Assembly: GCA_035532415.1 (NCBI GenBank)
Contig: DATKRB010000056.1
Location: 19,523 to 83,522, forward strand
DNA from: DATKRB01 sp035532415
Lineage (GTDB): Bacteria; Actinomycetota; Acidimicrobiia; Acidimicrobiales; RAAP-2
Length of the DNA: 64,000 bases
Direction: 5' to 3'
A program made the position numbers and the translations under genes. The notes beneath the pieces were generated by a model, which saw nothing but the letters and a program-made list of their open reading frames with translations, was not told where the DNA came from and ran no database searches. Of the stretch, positions 54,312-63,293 are shown piece after piece (within the stretch, counting starts at the first letter, position 1; the number at the start of each line of letters is the position of its first letter).

Positions 54312-54346
54312 GGTCCCAACAGCGGTCCCAACAATTGTTGGGACCG
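54312..54346. promoter_or_regulatory. 24-bp perfect palindrome plus half-site before the integrase
   Basis: A perfect palindrome at 54323-54346 (half-site CGGTCCCAACAA) is preceded at 54312 by another GGTCCCAACA in direct orientation. It lies between the tRNA 3' end and int, where integrase arm sites or an int repressor would bind. Confidence 0.65.
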
Positions 54347-54379
54347 GGGGGCACGGGGGACCAGCGAGGAGGACCGGGC

Positions 54380-55579
54380 ATGGCGGGAAGCCTTCGGCAG
54401 CGACCGGACAAAGGGCCGAACGCGTGGGAGCTCCGGGTGTTCGTGGGTCGTGACGCCGCCGGCAGGGTGCGCCACACGAGCCGCCTCTTCCGGGGATCGA
54501 AGCGGGCCGCGGAGAAAGAGCTCGCCCGCCTGGTGCTCGCGCAGGACGAGCACCCCGAGGTCGTCCCCGACGAGGCCAGCCGGGCGTGGGGTCCGTCGAC
54601 CACGCTCAACGACGCCATCGCCGGGTGGAAGGCGAACGGCTGGGACGACCTCAGCCCGGTCACCGTCCGGCGCTACGAGAACGTCTGGAAGGTCCACATC
54701 CGCGACGCCATCGGCAAGCGACGCATCGCTTCGCTCAGCCCCTACGACGTCGAGCGGTTCTTCCGTGAGCTCAAAGTGAAGGGTGCGGGTCGAGAGACGG
54801 TGCGCTACGTCCGGTCGGTCCTGCACCGGGCGTGCCGCCTGGCGCGCAAGTGGAGCGGGAACCAGCTCCACAACCCGGTGAGCGACACCGAGCTGCCCTC
54901 GTGGGGCATGGCGGAGCTACCGGTCCCCGTGCGCTCCCCGACGGTCACCGAAGTCCGCGCGATCATCGCCGCAGCCGAGGAGCTCGACCTCCGGTACGCG
55001 GTGGCGCTGCGGGTGGTAGCCGCCTCGGGCATGCGCCGCGGGGAGGCATGCGCCCTGCGGTGGTCAGACATCGACTGGGATGCTTCCTCGCTCGTCGTCG
55101 ACGAGTCGGTCGTGCCCGCCGCCGGCGGAGCGGTGGTGAAATCGCCCAAGACGAGGGCCAGCATCCGGCAGGTGGCGATCGATCCCGGAACGTCGGCGTC
55201 GCTTCGTGTGCTTCGAGACGAGCAACGGGATCTGGCGACGGGATGTGGCACCACGCTCGCCGACGACGGGTTCGTGTTCTCCGCCGAACCGGGCGGAGAG
55301 GTTCCCCCGTACCCCGACACCCTCAGTAGGGCCTTCACCAAGGCCCGCACTGCGGCGAGGCTCCCGGCTGATCTGCACCTCCACTCGCTCAGACATTTTC
55401 AAGCGACCTCGCTCGACACGGTCATCCCCGAACGCCAGAAGCAGGCCCGGCTCGGGTGGTCGACCGTCCATATGGCGCGCCACTACACCGATGCCCTCAC
55501 CACCGAGGACCGCCGGGCGGCCGAGCACATCGGCACCCTGCTCGACGCCGACCCTCAGGCTCCGCGGGTATCGACCTGA
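54380..55579 (+). CDS. int: Tyrosine-type site-specific integrase
   Basis: 399 aa. N-terminal AP2-like arm-binding domain (WELRVFVGRDAAGRVRHTSR), core-binding SAM-like domain (about 75-165), then the catalytic domain with R219 (ASGMRRGEACALRW), K257 (VKSPKTRAS), H335 and R338 (HLHSLRHFQATS), W360 in place of the usual His, and Y369 (ARHYTDA). All key residues are present, so it should be active. ATG 54380 has GAGGAGG upstream. It drives integration of the element into tRNA-Ile. Its end overlaps the convergent excisionase gene by 25 nt. Confidence 0.93.
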   Translation: MAGSLRQRPDKGPNAWELRVFVGRDAAGRVRHTSRLFRGSKRAAEKELARLVLAQDEHPEVVPDEASRAWGPSTTLNDAIAGWKANGWDDLSPVTVRRYENVWKVHIRDAIGKRRIASLSPYDVERFFRELKVKGAGRETVRYVRSVLHRACRLARKWSGNQLHNPVSDTELPSWGMAELPVPVRSPTVTEVRAIIAAAEELDLRYAVALRVVAASGMRRGEACALRWSDIDWDASSLVVDESVVPAAGGAVVKSPKTRASIRQVAIDPGTSASLRVLRDEQRDLATGCGTTLADDGFVFSAEPGGEVPPYPDTLSRAFTKARTAARLPADLHLHSLRHFQATSLDTVIPERQKQARLGWSTVHMARHYTDALTTEDRRAAEHIGTLLDADPQAPRVST

Positions 55580-55842
55580 TCGTCCGGCGCAGAACGGGAA
55601 CCGGCGGCCACGATCGGCGCCTCGCCCGCCAATAGCCGCTCGACGGCGGCACGGGGAACGTAGGTGGAGCCACCGATCTTGTGCACGGGGAACGGCACGG
55701 CTCCGTTGCGCACCGCCCGGAACATCGTGGTACGCCCGATGCCCAGCATGATCGCGGTCTCTTCCACGGTGAGAAGGAGCCGGCCCCGACGTCGGGCGGA
55801 CGGTGCCTTCCGTGCTCGATCGACGACCTCGAGTCGGTCCAT
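55555..55842 (-). CDS. xis: Excisionase-type HTH protein
   Basis: 95 aa. RLLLTVEETAIMLGIGRTTMFRAVRNGAVPFPVHKIGGSTYVPRAAVERLL is the MerR/AlpA-like winged HTH of excisionases. It would bend attachment-site DNA and steer the integrase to excision. The gene is opposite to int and tail-to-tail with it, unlike elements where xis precedes int in one operon. Transcription through one gene would oppose the other. The start is ATG at 55842. Confidence 0.82.
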   Translation of the reverse strand: MDRLEVVDRARKAPSARRRGRLLLTVEETAIMLGIGRTTMFRAVRNGAVPFPVHKIGGSTYVPRAAVERLLAGEAPIVAAGSRSAPDDQVDTRGA

Positions 55843-55883
55843 CTTCGAACCATCATCTGGTGTTGTCTTGCTAGCTTCCCTCC

Positions 55884-58080
55884 GTGGCTCGTTGGCGGCG
55901 GTCACGGACGGTCCTCCTCGTGTTGGCGGGCATGGCGGTGCTTGGTTGGCGCGCGCCTTGGGCAGGGGCGACCGGCACCGGCGCACGGGTGCTCGAGCCG
56001 GGGTCGGTGGCGCAGGTGAGCGCCGGCGCGGTGTCGGTCACCACCCCGGTCGACGGCCGGCTGCGGGGCCAGGACTTCACGGCGTTGGTGACCGGCGTGG
56101 CCTGGCCGGGGTCCGCCGGTCCCTACGTGGCGGGTGGCGGCCGGCGCTTGGTGGTCTTCGGTCTCTCGGTCACCCAGAGCCCCGATGTTCTCGGGCCCCT
56201 CGGGAACGGCAACGCCGGCGTCACCGCCGCGCTCACCACCGGCGGCTCGAGCGATCCAGTCGACCTCACCTCGATCGACCAGCAGATCGAAGGCGCCTCG
56301 GGGAGTGGGCCAGGCACGCAGGGGACGGGCACGGCTACCTACGTCGCCTCGGTGCCGGCCCACGCCCACGACGTCGAGCTGGTGGTGGCCGAGGGGAGCT
56401 TCTCCCAGCGCTTCTCGCTCTGGGACCTCCATCGGGTGGGGCCGTCGCCCGCCGTCCTCTACCGGGACCCCAGCTCGCCCGTGGTCCTCGACGCCAACTC
56501 GGTCGGAGGGTCGGTCACCATCGCCGATCCGGCCGGCGGTTTCACCAGCACCCAGCCGGTCACCCTCACCAAGGCGACGTTGTCGGACTTCGCCCCCGAC
56601 GGTGCGGGCACGACACCGGGCTCGCCCGGCGACGCCTTCCTCACGCTCGACGTGACGAGCGACTACCCCTCCTATGACCAGTCCCCCTCGGGGGACTTCT
56701 TCTCCTCGCTCTCCCCTCTCCCCGGTGATCGGCTGAGCTTCGTGGCCCCCGGGGCGGCGCCGACGACCGCCACCGAGGTCTCGGGAACGTCGGGGATCAC
56801 CACCGATTCGAGCGACGACGGGTTGCTCGACGCCACCTATTACTTCGAGGTCCCCGCGGCCACCACCACCGGCACGGTCACGGTCACCACCGGCCCGGTC
56901 ACCGGTTCGGAGTTCACCGGGTTCGTGGGGGGCGCCGGTGCCGCTGGCCATCACCGCCCCGGCCACCCTGGCCGTCACCTTCGCGCCGGTGCCGCCGGGC
57001 CCGGGTCCGCAACGAACCCCGCCCTGGGTCGGCAAGCCGATCCCGGCGCCGGCAACCGTCGGTCAAACGAACAGCGTGCCGGGCGGGGGATCGAGCGGTT
57101 CGGTGTCGACGGGAGGCGGCGGCTTCCCCCTCTGGTTGGCCGTCGTGCTCCTGGCCGTGCTCGCCGCTGCCGTGGTGGCCGGCGAGCGGGTGGTCCGTCG
57201 GCGTCGGGCCCACGCCGGTCAGGCCGGCGCACCAACGGACGGACGCGTCGGCGACGTCCCGGTCCCGATCGACGTCGCTCGCCCGGTGTCTCCCCCGGCA
57301 CCGACCTCGGTCCTCGCTTCGGAGCCGCTCCCCCTCGGGGCACCCGGGGATCTGGTGGTCCGGGTCCTCGGTCCGGTCGAGGTCACCGGTTGGCGCGAGG
57401 AGCCCGACCGGGCCGTCGTGGCCGAGCTGTGCTACTACCTCGCCCTGCACTCCAGCCGGGGCGTCCGGGGTGACGACGTGCTCGCCGCCCTGTGGCCCCT
57501 CGACGGGAACCGGGGTGACGCGACCAAGGACAGCGTGCGCAGCTATCTCTCCTTGGTGCGCCGGGCCGTGGGCGAAGACCGGCTCCCCAAGCTCGGCCGC
57601 TCGCGCACCTACCGGCTCTCGGGCTTCGTGACCGACTGGCACCGCTTCGTCGAGCTCTCCAAGGTGGCGAAGGGACTCGACGGTGCGGAGGCCGACGGCA
57701 TCCGGTCCCAGGCCCTCTCGCTCGTCCGCGGTGCGCCGTTCGCCGAGACCCCCGGCGGGCAATACGAGTGGGCCTTCGACGAGTACCTGGCCTCGGGCAT
57801 GGTGACCGCCATCGTCGACTGCGCCCACCGGCTGTCGGCCGGTCGCCTCGCAGCCGGCGACCCCGAGGGGGCCGAGCAGGCCGCTCGCCGGGGGCTCGAG
57901 ATCTCGCGCTTCGAGCTGGTGTTGTTCGAGGACCTGGCCCGGGCCAAGGACGGACAAGGCGATCCCGACGGCCTGCGCCGGGTGCTGGCCGACGCCGCCC
58001 GGGTGCTCGACGAGGCCGGTATGGCCGAGCTCGGGGCCCGGCTTTCGAACAAGACCGTTCACGACCGCCACCCCGTGTAG
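55884..58080 (+). CDS. Membrane-anchored regulator with extracytoplasmic domain and cytosolic BTAD, frameshifted
   Basis: Read from GTG 55884, the product has a signal peptide (RTVLLVLAGMAVLGWRAPWAGA) and about 320 residues of beta-rich extracytoplasmic sequence with repeated TxxS/G motifs. At a run of six Gs (56927-56932) the frame breaks. Removing one G joins it to the frame ending at 58080, which adds more domain, a membrane helix (LWLAVVLLAVLAAAVVAG) and a cytosolic winged-helix/BTAD module (VVRVLGPVEVTGWREEPD, DSVRSYLSLVRRAVGEDRL). The joined protein would be about 731 aa: a tethered transcription regulator with an external sensor. It is divergent from xis. Confidence 0.72.
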
Positions 58081-58964
58081 GGGGAGGACTCGGCGAACGA
58101 GGCGGCCAGGTGACGGCGCAGGGCGATCTCGGCCCGTCGACGTTCTTGACGCACGGCCCGGGGATCTCGGCCACTGGCCGTCGCCAGCTCGCCGACCGGA
58201 CGACCGAGCACCCGGGTCTCGTGGACGAGACGGGCCTGACGACCGGTCAACGCCTTGGCCCGTTCGGCGTCGGCGAGCACCGTGGTCACCCGCACCCCCG
58301 GGTCGGCGTCGATCGCCTCGGGGTCGACGTGGTCGCCGAGCGCGATCTCACGATCCCGCCGGCGCCGGTCTCGGTGCACGAGGAGCCGGGCCCGGTCCCA
58401 CACCCCGTCGACCACCGCGCTGGCCGCATGGTGCGCGGGTGCGGCCGCGGCGACGGCGAGCACCCGTTCCCAGGCGATCCCGACCAGCTCGGTCTCGGCG
58501 TCGTCGCGCTCGATCCCGTGGCGCACGAGGTAGCCGGCGGTGCGCAGGAGGGCAGGGCGCAGGGCCACCAGCACACAGACCATGGCCGTCTCGTCCCCCG
58601 GCGCCAGGCGAACGAGGACTCCGACCACGTCAGCAGAACGACCGCGGTGGTCGTGGCACCACCGGGCGAGCTCGAGCGGGCTGTGCACGTCGGCGATCTC
58701 GATCCCGGCCCGGGCGAACCGGGCCATGGCCGCCCGGGCCTCGCGGCCCTTGGACCGGGACCCGAGGTGGGCGCCGAGGCGCCCGATCGGTGTGGTGCTC
58801 GGTGTCGTTGTGGTGCTCGCGGTCGGCGCCGAAGCGGTGCTCGGGGTGCTGGTGTGGGTCATGGCCCCATCGCGCCTGAGCACCCTCGACACGGCGCGCG
58901 ACAAGCACGCCGACAGAACCCGCGACATAAAGAATTTCTTCGCGGGGAACCCGACGGGGATCAC
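58059..58964 (-). CDS. Sigma-70-like protein of the mobile element
   Basis: 301 aa from GTG 58964, which overlaps the rep stop (GTGA); ATG 58862 is a possible later start. The C-terminal part (ALTGRQARLVHETRVLGRPVGELATASGRDPRAVRQERRRAEIALRRHL) is a sigma region-4-like HTH; the middle (ETELVGIAWERVLAVA) resembles region 2 weakly. Between them lies a Thr/Ser/Pro-rich stretch near the N-terminus. It probably regulates transcription of the element. It overlaps the end of the convergent BTAD gene by 22 nt. Confidence 0.6.
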   Translation of the reverse strand: MIPVGFPAKKFFMSRVLSACLSRAVSRVLRRDGAMTHTSTPSTASAPTASTTTTPSTTPIGRLGAHLGSRSKGREARAAMARFARAGIEIADVHSPLELARWCHDHRGRSADVVGVLVRLAPGDETAMVCVLVALRPALLRTAGYLVRHGIERDDAETELVGIAWERVLAVAAAAPAHHAASAVVDGVWDRARLLVHRDRRRRDREIALGDHVDPEAIDADPGVRVTTVLADAERAKALTGRQARLVHETRVLGRPVGELATASGRDPRAVRQERRRAEIALRRHLAASFAESSPYTGWRS

Positions 58965-60376
58965 TGTCCTTTCCCCTGGTCATCGCCCTGTAACGGCCCC
59001 GTCGATGTCCCCGTCGAGCTCCCCGTCGATGTCGACGGCCCTGTCGAGGTCCCCGTCCAGGTCCCCGTCGACGTCCGATCGAGACCGAACAGCGCCTCGG
59101 CCAGGCGCTCGGCGTCAGGGTGCTCGTAGCCCCGGCCCCCGTAGCGCCAGGCGCCGTCGAAGGCACGGTCCAAGGCACCGATGTCGTCGTCGAAGGCACT
59201 GTCGACGTCACCGCTGTCGTCGTCGCTGTCGGTCTCGTCGCGGTGCGCGAAGTTCGCCCGGGCCCCCCGCAGGGCACCGAAAGTCGTCGAGTAGGCCCGG
59301 CTCTTGGTGAGCACGTGGCCCGGGAAACCGAAGGCATGCGCGTGGCGCCGGAGCCCGAGCGCCGCCAGCTCGGGTCGGCCCCCGAGCGCCCAGGCGGTGC
59401 GCACCAAGGTGGCCGGGTGAGGACGGAGACCGAGGCGCTCGAGCTCGCCGAGATGGCGCAGCCGGTGGGCGGGCCCGTGGGCGTCGGCCGCCGACTTGGT
59501 GGCGTACTTGGCCGTGTAGGCGGCGATCGCCACCGGGTCGGCGTCGCCGTCATCGCCGCCGAGGATCCGAACGTCGAGCTCGGTCCCCCAACGGGTCCGC
59601 GCTCTGGCCGGGCTCCCGGGACTCGGCACGCTCACCGACGCGGCCACGCGGCACACGACCGCTGCCAGTTCGTCGGCGTCGATCGGGACGAGCGGGGCCG
59701 AACCCGGACCGTCGGGGCCGTCCAGTCGGACCACCACGTGGAGGTGGACCAGACCCCGGCGCTGGAGCTCGGCCGCCTTCACGAAGGAGATCCGAGCCGC
59801 CCGGCGCAGTGCCGCCTCGCTCGTGTGCTGTTCCTTGGCCAGGGCGCGCACCAGCGCCACCGTGGTGCGGCGCCACAGCTCGGGGACCTTGGCGTTCCAG
59901 AGCACGGCGCCCTCGTAGTCGAAGCAACCCGCGCACAACGGCTCGCCGAGGACCCGGTCGCCGACCGGGTGCCGCCGGGTGCAGGTAAGGACCACACCAT
60001 GGGGGCAGGTGACCGCCCGGCGTCGGGGATGACACGGTGCGCTGGCAGCTCGATCGCCCGGGCGCGAGTGCACCGGGCCGAAGGACGGCGCGGTCAGGGT
60101 CACGAAGACATTCGGGTGGTCGACCACGGTCTCGGGCACGCCCTTGCCACCGCGGAGCCCGGCGGCCACCAGGTGCCAGGCGTCGGCCTGGTAGCGCTTG
60201 GAGCACGCCGGGCAGACCGAGCGCCGGCGGTCCTTGCAGGCGACGGTGAGCCGGCCGGGCCGCAGCTCGCCGGTGGATCCATCGACATGGGTTCCAAACA
60301 GGCGGACCGGGTGCGAGCAGAGCCCGGCCCCTTGGACCTCGGCCAAAGCGGCCCGCAGCTCTCCCTCCCGGCTCAC
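58961..60376 (-). CDS. RepSA-type replication initiator
   Basis: 471 aa. A zinc-ribbon-like CKDRRRSVCPACSKRYQADAW near residue 47 is followed by TCPHGVVLTC, the HUH-type GLVHLHVVVRLDG and the tyrosine-containing AAYTAKYATKSA. These features match the rolling-circle initiators of pSAM2-like actinomycete elements. The last 60 residues are an acidic region and a Ser/Thr/Gly repeat. GTG 60376 overlaps the stop of the translocase gene by 4 nt, and its own stop overlaps the sigma-like gene. It would allow autonomous replication of the excised circle. Confidence 0.85.
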   Translation of the reverse strand: MSREGELRAALAEVQGAGLCSHPVRLFGTHVDGSTGELRPGRLTVACKDRRRSVCPACSKRYQADAWHLVAAGLRGGKGVPETVVDHPNVFVTLTAPSFGPVHSRPGDRAASAPCHPRRRAVTCPHGVVLTCTRRHPVGDRVLGEPLCAGCFDYEGAVLWNAKVPELWRRTTVALVRALAKEQHTSEAALRRAARISFVKAAELQRRGLVHLHVVVRLDGPDGPGSAPLVPIDADELAAVVCRVAASVSVPSPGSPARARTRWGTELDVRILGGDDGDADPVAIAAYTAKYATKSAADAHGPAHRLRHLGELERLGLRPHPATLVRTAWALGGRPELAALGLRRHAHAFGFPGHVLTKSRAYSTTFGALRGARANFAHRDETDSDDDSGDVDSAFDDDIGALDRAFDGAWRYGGRGYEHPDAERLAEALFGLDRTSTGTWTGTSTGPSTSTGSSTGTSTGPLQGDDQGKGQ

Positions 60377-61677
60377 CGCTCGCCCCGCATTGCCGCGGCC
60401 CGTCGGGCCAGGGCCACCACGTCGTCGTCGCCCAGATAGAACGATCGCAGCCTCACCGGGACGCCTCCTTCGTGGAGGAGGAAGCCCACCCCGCGGTTGC
60501 GCGGATCGATGGTGGCCGCCGAATAGCCCTTCGACGCCCAGCCCTGACCGAGCACGGTGTCGGAGGACTCGGGCGTGGTGCAGCGCAGGGCGAACCGGAA
60601 GGAGAACAGGTCACGGATCGAGGTGGGGATGATCTCGTGGCTCGGGCGCTGGGTGGCGGCCAGCACCACGATCCCCGCGGCTCGTCCTCGTGACACCAGG
60701 TCCCGGAGCGCCTCGGCGAAGACGGTGCGCTGCTCCTTGGTGCCCGCCCGCAGGAAGTAGGCGAGCTCGTCGACGGCCACGACGTGGATGCCCAACCCGT
60801 CGCCGATGGTGACCTTGCGCCGCCCGGTGGCCAGCAGGCTCTCGTAGCGGCGGTCCATCTCGGTGCGCAGTGACTCGAGCACCTCGTTGGCTTCGGCCAT
60901 GTCCGGGCCGACGAAGCGCACCGCGGCATCCCGCCAGGTGGCGAGCTCCACCTGCTTGGCGTCGAGGAGCGTCAACGAGCACGAAGGGTCCAAGGCAGCG
61001 GTGGCCACCAACAGCGAGAGGGCGGCGGACTTGCCGGCCCCGGGCTCTCCCCCCAAGAGCAGGTGGTGCTCGGGAAGGGCGACGGTGACCACCCGGCCCT
61101 CCTCGTCGATGCCGGCGGGCACCGGGTCCCAGACCGAGGTGCGAGCCGCTTCCACCCAGGGCCAGGCGAGGGGTGGCCCGACGGCCAGGGGATCCCGGCG
61201 CACCACGGTCACGTTGGCCATCGAGGCGTCGCCGGCGTCGCGGGTGACCCGGATCTCGCGGACCCCGAGGGCGGCGGCCAAGGCGGGGCCGGCCCCGAGC
61301 AGCTGGCCGGCGTGGGTGCCGAGGGGCACCTCCACCCGGACCCGGATCCCGGCCGAGGTCGAGGTCACCTGACGCAAGACCGGCGCGGTCCCGGTCGGGC
61401 CCCAGACTCCGCACAACCGCAGCGCCCGGGCGAACCAACGCCGGACCGACGATGCCCAGAGCCATTCGGCCAAGGTCGCCTTCGCCGTAGGCATCCGCCA
61501 GAGCGAGATGCCACAGGTCCCGAGGACGAGCACCGCGGCCCCGGGACCACCGGCCAGGTCACCGAGGCGCCACCACGAGCCGGTCAAGACGCCGAGCCCC
61601 GCCTCGAGCCTCCACCCCCAGGCGAGCGAACCCGCCCGGGAGCAGAGACCGGAGTGGCCCCGCCTGACTTCACGCAC
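60373..61677 (-). CDS. FtsK/SpoIIIE-type DNA translocase (TraB-like)
   Basis: 434 aa. One to two hydrophobic helices near residues 20-60 anchor it. The motor follows: Walker A GGEPGAGKS (209-217), LLDAKQVELATW, Walker B VVAVDELAYFLRAG, and LAATQRPSHEIIPTSIRDLFSFRFALR. In actinomycete conjugative elements one such hexameric pump moves double-stranded DNA between mycelial cells. The start is GTG at 61677, overlapping the small membrane-protein stop by 8 nt. The C-terminal gamma-like helix is short. Confidence 0.88.
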   Translation of the reverse strand: MREVRRGHSGLCSRAGSLAWGWRLEAGLGVLTGSWWRLGDLAGGPGAAVLVLGTCGISLWRMPTAKATLAEWLWASSVRRWFARALRLCGVWGPTGTAPVLRQVTSTSAGIRVRVEVPLGTHAGQLLGAGPALAAALGVREIRVTRDAGDASMANVTVVRRDPLAVGPPLAWPWVEAARTSVWDPVPAGIDEEGRVVTVALPEHHLLLGGEPGAGKSAALSLLVATAALDPSCSLTLLDAKQVELATWRDAAVRFVGPDMAEANEVLESLRTEMDRRYESLLATGRRKVTIGDGLGIHVVAVDELAYFLRAGTKEQRTVFAEALRDLVSRGRAAGIVVLAATQRPSHEIIPTSIRDLFSFRFALRCTTPESSDTVLGQGWASKGYSAATIDPRNRGVGFLLHEGGVPVRLRSFYLGDDDVVALARRAAAMRGER

Positions 61678-61816
61678 GGGTGCGCCGCAGGTGCCGGCCG
61701 TAGGCGGCGAGACCGGCGGCGACCAGCACCACCAGGCTCAATGCCCCGGTCAGGTGCTCGACCAGCCACACCAGGCCCAAGGCCACCGCGACCAAGACGG
61801 CGAGACGGGCGATCAC
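61670..61816 (-). CDS. Small membrane protein
   Basis: 48 aa, GTG 61816 to TGA 61670. It is almost wholly hydrophobic (LAVLVAVALGLVWLVEHL, ALSLVVLVAAGLAAYG) with a basic C-terminal RHLRRTRA, so two short or one long membrane segment. It overlaps both neighbours (GTGA with the gene before, 8 nt with the translocase), which strongly supports translation. It may assist the translocase at the membrane. Confidence 0.7.
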   Translation of the reverse strand: MIARLAVLVAVALGLVWLVEHLTGALSLVVLVAAGLAAYGRHLRRTRA

Positions 61817-62130
61817 GACGGCGTCCGGGCGCCGATGGCCTCGATCCTGGCGGCCCGGAACGAGACCCCCGATCGGTCGTTCATCGACCAGGTGGTGGCC
61901 ACGAGGTCGGTGACCTTCACCGGGGTGAACTCGCCCACCCCCTTGGGCTCACCGGCCACCTTGACGCTGATGAGCTCGCGGGTCCCGGCGCTGACCGAGA
62001 GGATCGGCACCTGGTAGAGCACCTGGCCGTTCTCGTCGGTCTTGGGCACCTTGGTGTCGAAGTCGAGCGTTTGCTCGGGTGGACCGGCCGCCATGAAGTG
62101 GGCGGCCGTGGTGTCGACGGGCAGTCGCAT
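61813..62130 (-). CDS. SCO3933-family regulatory-type protein
   Basis: 105 aa. LPVDTTAAHFMAAGPPEQ, VPKTDENGQVLYQVPILSV, then LVATTWSMNDRSGVSFRAARIE match a small beta-rich family found beside tra genes in actinomycete mobile elements. ATG 62130 has AAGGGAG upstream, and a long hairpin lies 16 bp before the start. It is the first gene of the minus-strand rep/tra operon, so a regulatory or DNA-binding role is likely but unproven. Confidence 0.65.
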   Translation of the reverse strand: MRLPVDTTAAHFMAAGPPEQTLDFDTKVPKTDENGQVLYQVPILSVSAGTRELISVKVAGEPKGVGEFTPVKVTDLVATTWSMNDRSGVSFRAARIEAIGARTPS

Positions 62131-62145
62131 GTCTTGCTCCCTTTT

Positions 62146-62179
62146 CAGATGGGGGCCGGTCGTTCCGGTCCCTCATCTG
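62146..62179 (-). promoter_or_regulatory. Imperfect hairpin in the leader of the transfer operon
   Basis: Outer arms CAGATG (62146-62151) and CATCTG (62174-62179) pair, with inner GGG/CCC and CGG/CCG pairs and a 5-nt loop. It sits directly upstream of the RBS of the first tra-operon gene. Operator or attenuator are both possible. Confidence 0.5.
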
Positions 62180-62404
62180 GTATCTGGGTCACCCGACACC
62201 GCGAACGCGACACGATTTGTGAAAGGTCCTGGTCAACCGCGAGCCCGGGAAAGAGCGTCGCCACCGTTGCCCATCGGCGACAGCGGCCGCTCTTGACGCC
62301 GTCGTGGCGGCACTTCATGATCTTTGGTGACAACACAGATGTGCCCCCGGCGACCGCGCGAACGGCCCCGGGGGCGTGGCCAGTACCTACAAGGAGGCAC
62401 TGAC

Positions 62405-62704
62405 GTGGCGCACGATAGTCGTCGCTGTTCGAGCGACCCTGCGGACCCGAATCCCGATCCCTGCCGGTGCGATTTCGTGGCCAGACCCTGGCACCCCGAG
62501 ATGCTCGGCCTCGAGCGCGACGGCTCGGTCGTCGGGTGGGCCCTCGGGTGCTTCGAAGAGGACATGGGCTGGGAACCGGCCGAGGTCGTCGCCTTCATCC
62601 GCCAGCACAACTGGGCCGATCCGGCCTCGATGGAAGACCTCGCCGCACGCATCGGCTACCTCGCCGAGCGGCTACCAGCCCGTGACGATCACCGAACGGA
62701 CTGA
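62405..62704 (+). CDS. Hypothetical small acidic protein
   Basis: 99 aa. A strong RBS AAGGAGG lies 7 nt before GTG 62405. Two cysteines are in DPNPDPCRCDF; the rest is helical and acidic (LGCFEEDMGWEPAEVVAFIRQHNWADPASMEDLAARIGYLAERL). I do not recognise the family. It is divergent from the transfer operon and might be an element regulator. Confidence 0.6.
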   Translation: MAHDSRRCSSDPADPNPDPCRCDFVARPWHPEMLGLERDGSVVGWALGCFEEDMGWEPAEVVAFIRQHNWADPASMEDLAARIGYLAERLPARDDHRTD

Positions 62705-62721
62705 CGATCCAACCCGATGAC

Positions 62722-62766
62722 GCTGGTCATGAGCATGCAGATCGCATGCAGATCACCATGACCAGC
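62722..62766. repeat. Inverted repeat enclosing two 11-bp iterons
   Basis: Perfect 10-bp arms GCTGGTCATG (62722-62731) and CATGACCAGC (62757-62766). Between them GCATGCAGATC occurs twice in tandem (62733-62743, 62744-62754). This resembles a replication or transfer origin or a multi-site operator of the element. Confidence 0.65.
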
Positions 62767-62964
62767 AGTGCAGGAGTGGACCACTGAACCAAGTCGATTC
62801 CGATCGATCTGGTTCGACCCTGAGGAAGCAGGAGAAGGGTTGTTCGGAACAATCTTCTTTACTTCTTCAAGCCGCCCACCGTCGGCCGGCGGCTTCGCCG
62901 CCACCTCCGGCAGTCGGTGCCGGGCCTTCGACCCGGCCGAAGTCCGCGGTTCGAGTCCCATTGG

Positions 62965-63048
62965 GTGGTCCTGGCCCTCGTTGAACAGCTTGTCGGCCTC
63001 GCGGAGCTTTCGGACGATCTGCTGGGGGGTGTGCCTTCGTCTCGGCAT
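62965..63048 (-). pseudogene. IS3-family transposase OrfA fragment
   Basis: From ATG 63048 the frame reads PRRRHTPQQIVRKLREADKL, the start of IS3-type OrfA (HTH), and then loses similarity at about residue 27. A candidate terminal sequence TGACCCCCTGAAATCGG runs on the minus strand from about 63124. Only the left end of the insertion sequence is left; OrfB is absent. Confidence 0.7.
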
Positions 63049-63293
63049 CGTGACGATCCTCCCTTCGCCCCAGAATCTGGGCAATGGGCTCACGTCACGG
63101 GGGAACCGATTTCAGGGGGTCAGGTCAATGTCCCTCACGCAGGTTGGCGACGAGCTTGGAGAAAACCGGTCGACGGTGGCTCTCCCTCTGAAAATGAACA
63201 GAATCCAGCTGAAGCCAAGGCCCGGTTGGACCTCCCAATACTTATGTAACGCGAAGCGGATCTCACGACAAGAACATTGAAAGCCGTCTTGTC

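Noticed and set aside
62944..62975. A TTCGAGTCCCAT segment that looks like a tRNA T-loop, possibly a right attachment site
   Set aside because: The T-stem does not pair and there is no match to the tRNA-Ile 3' end; 12 bp of T-loop similarity is not enough. The true right end should lie outside the window.
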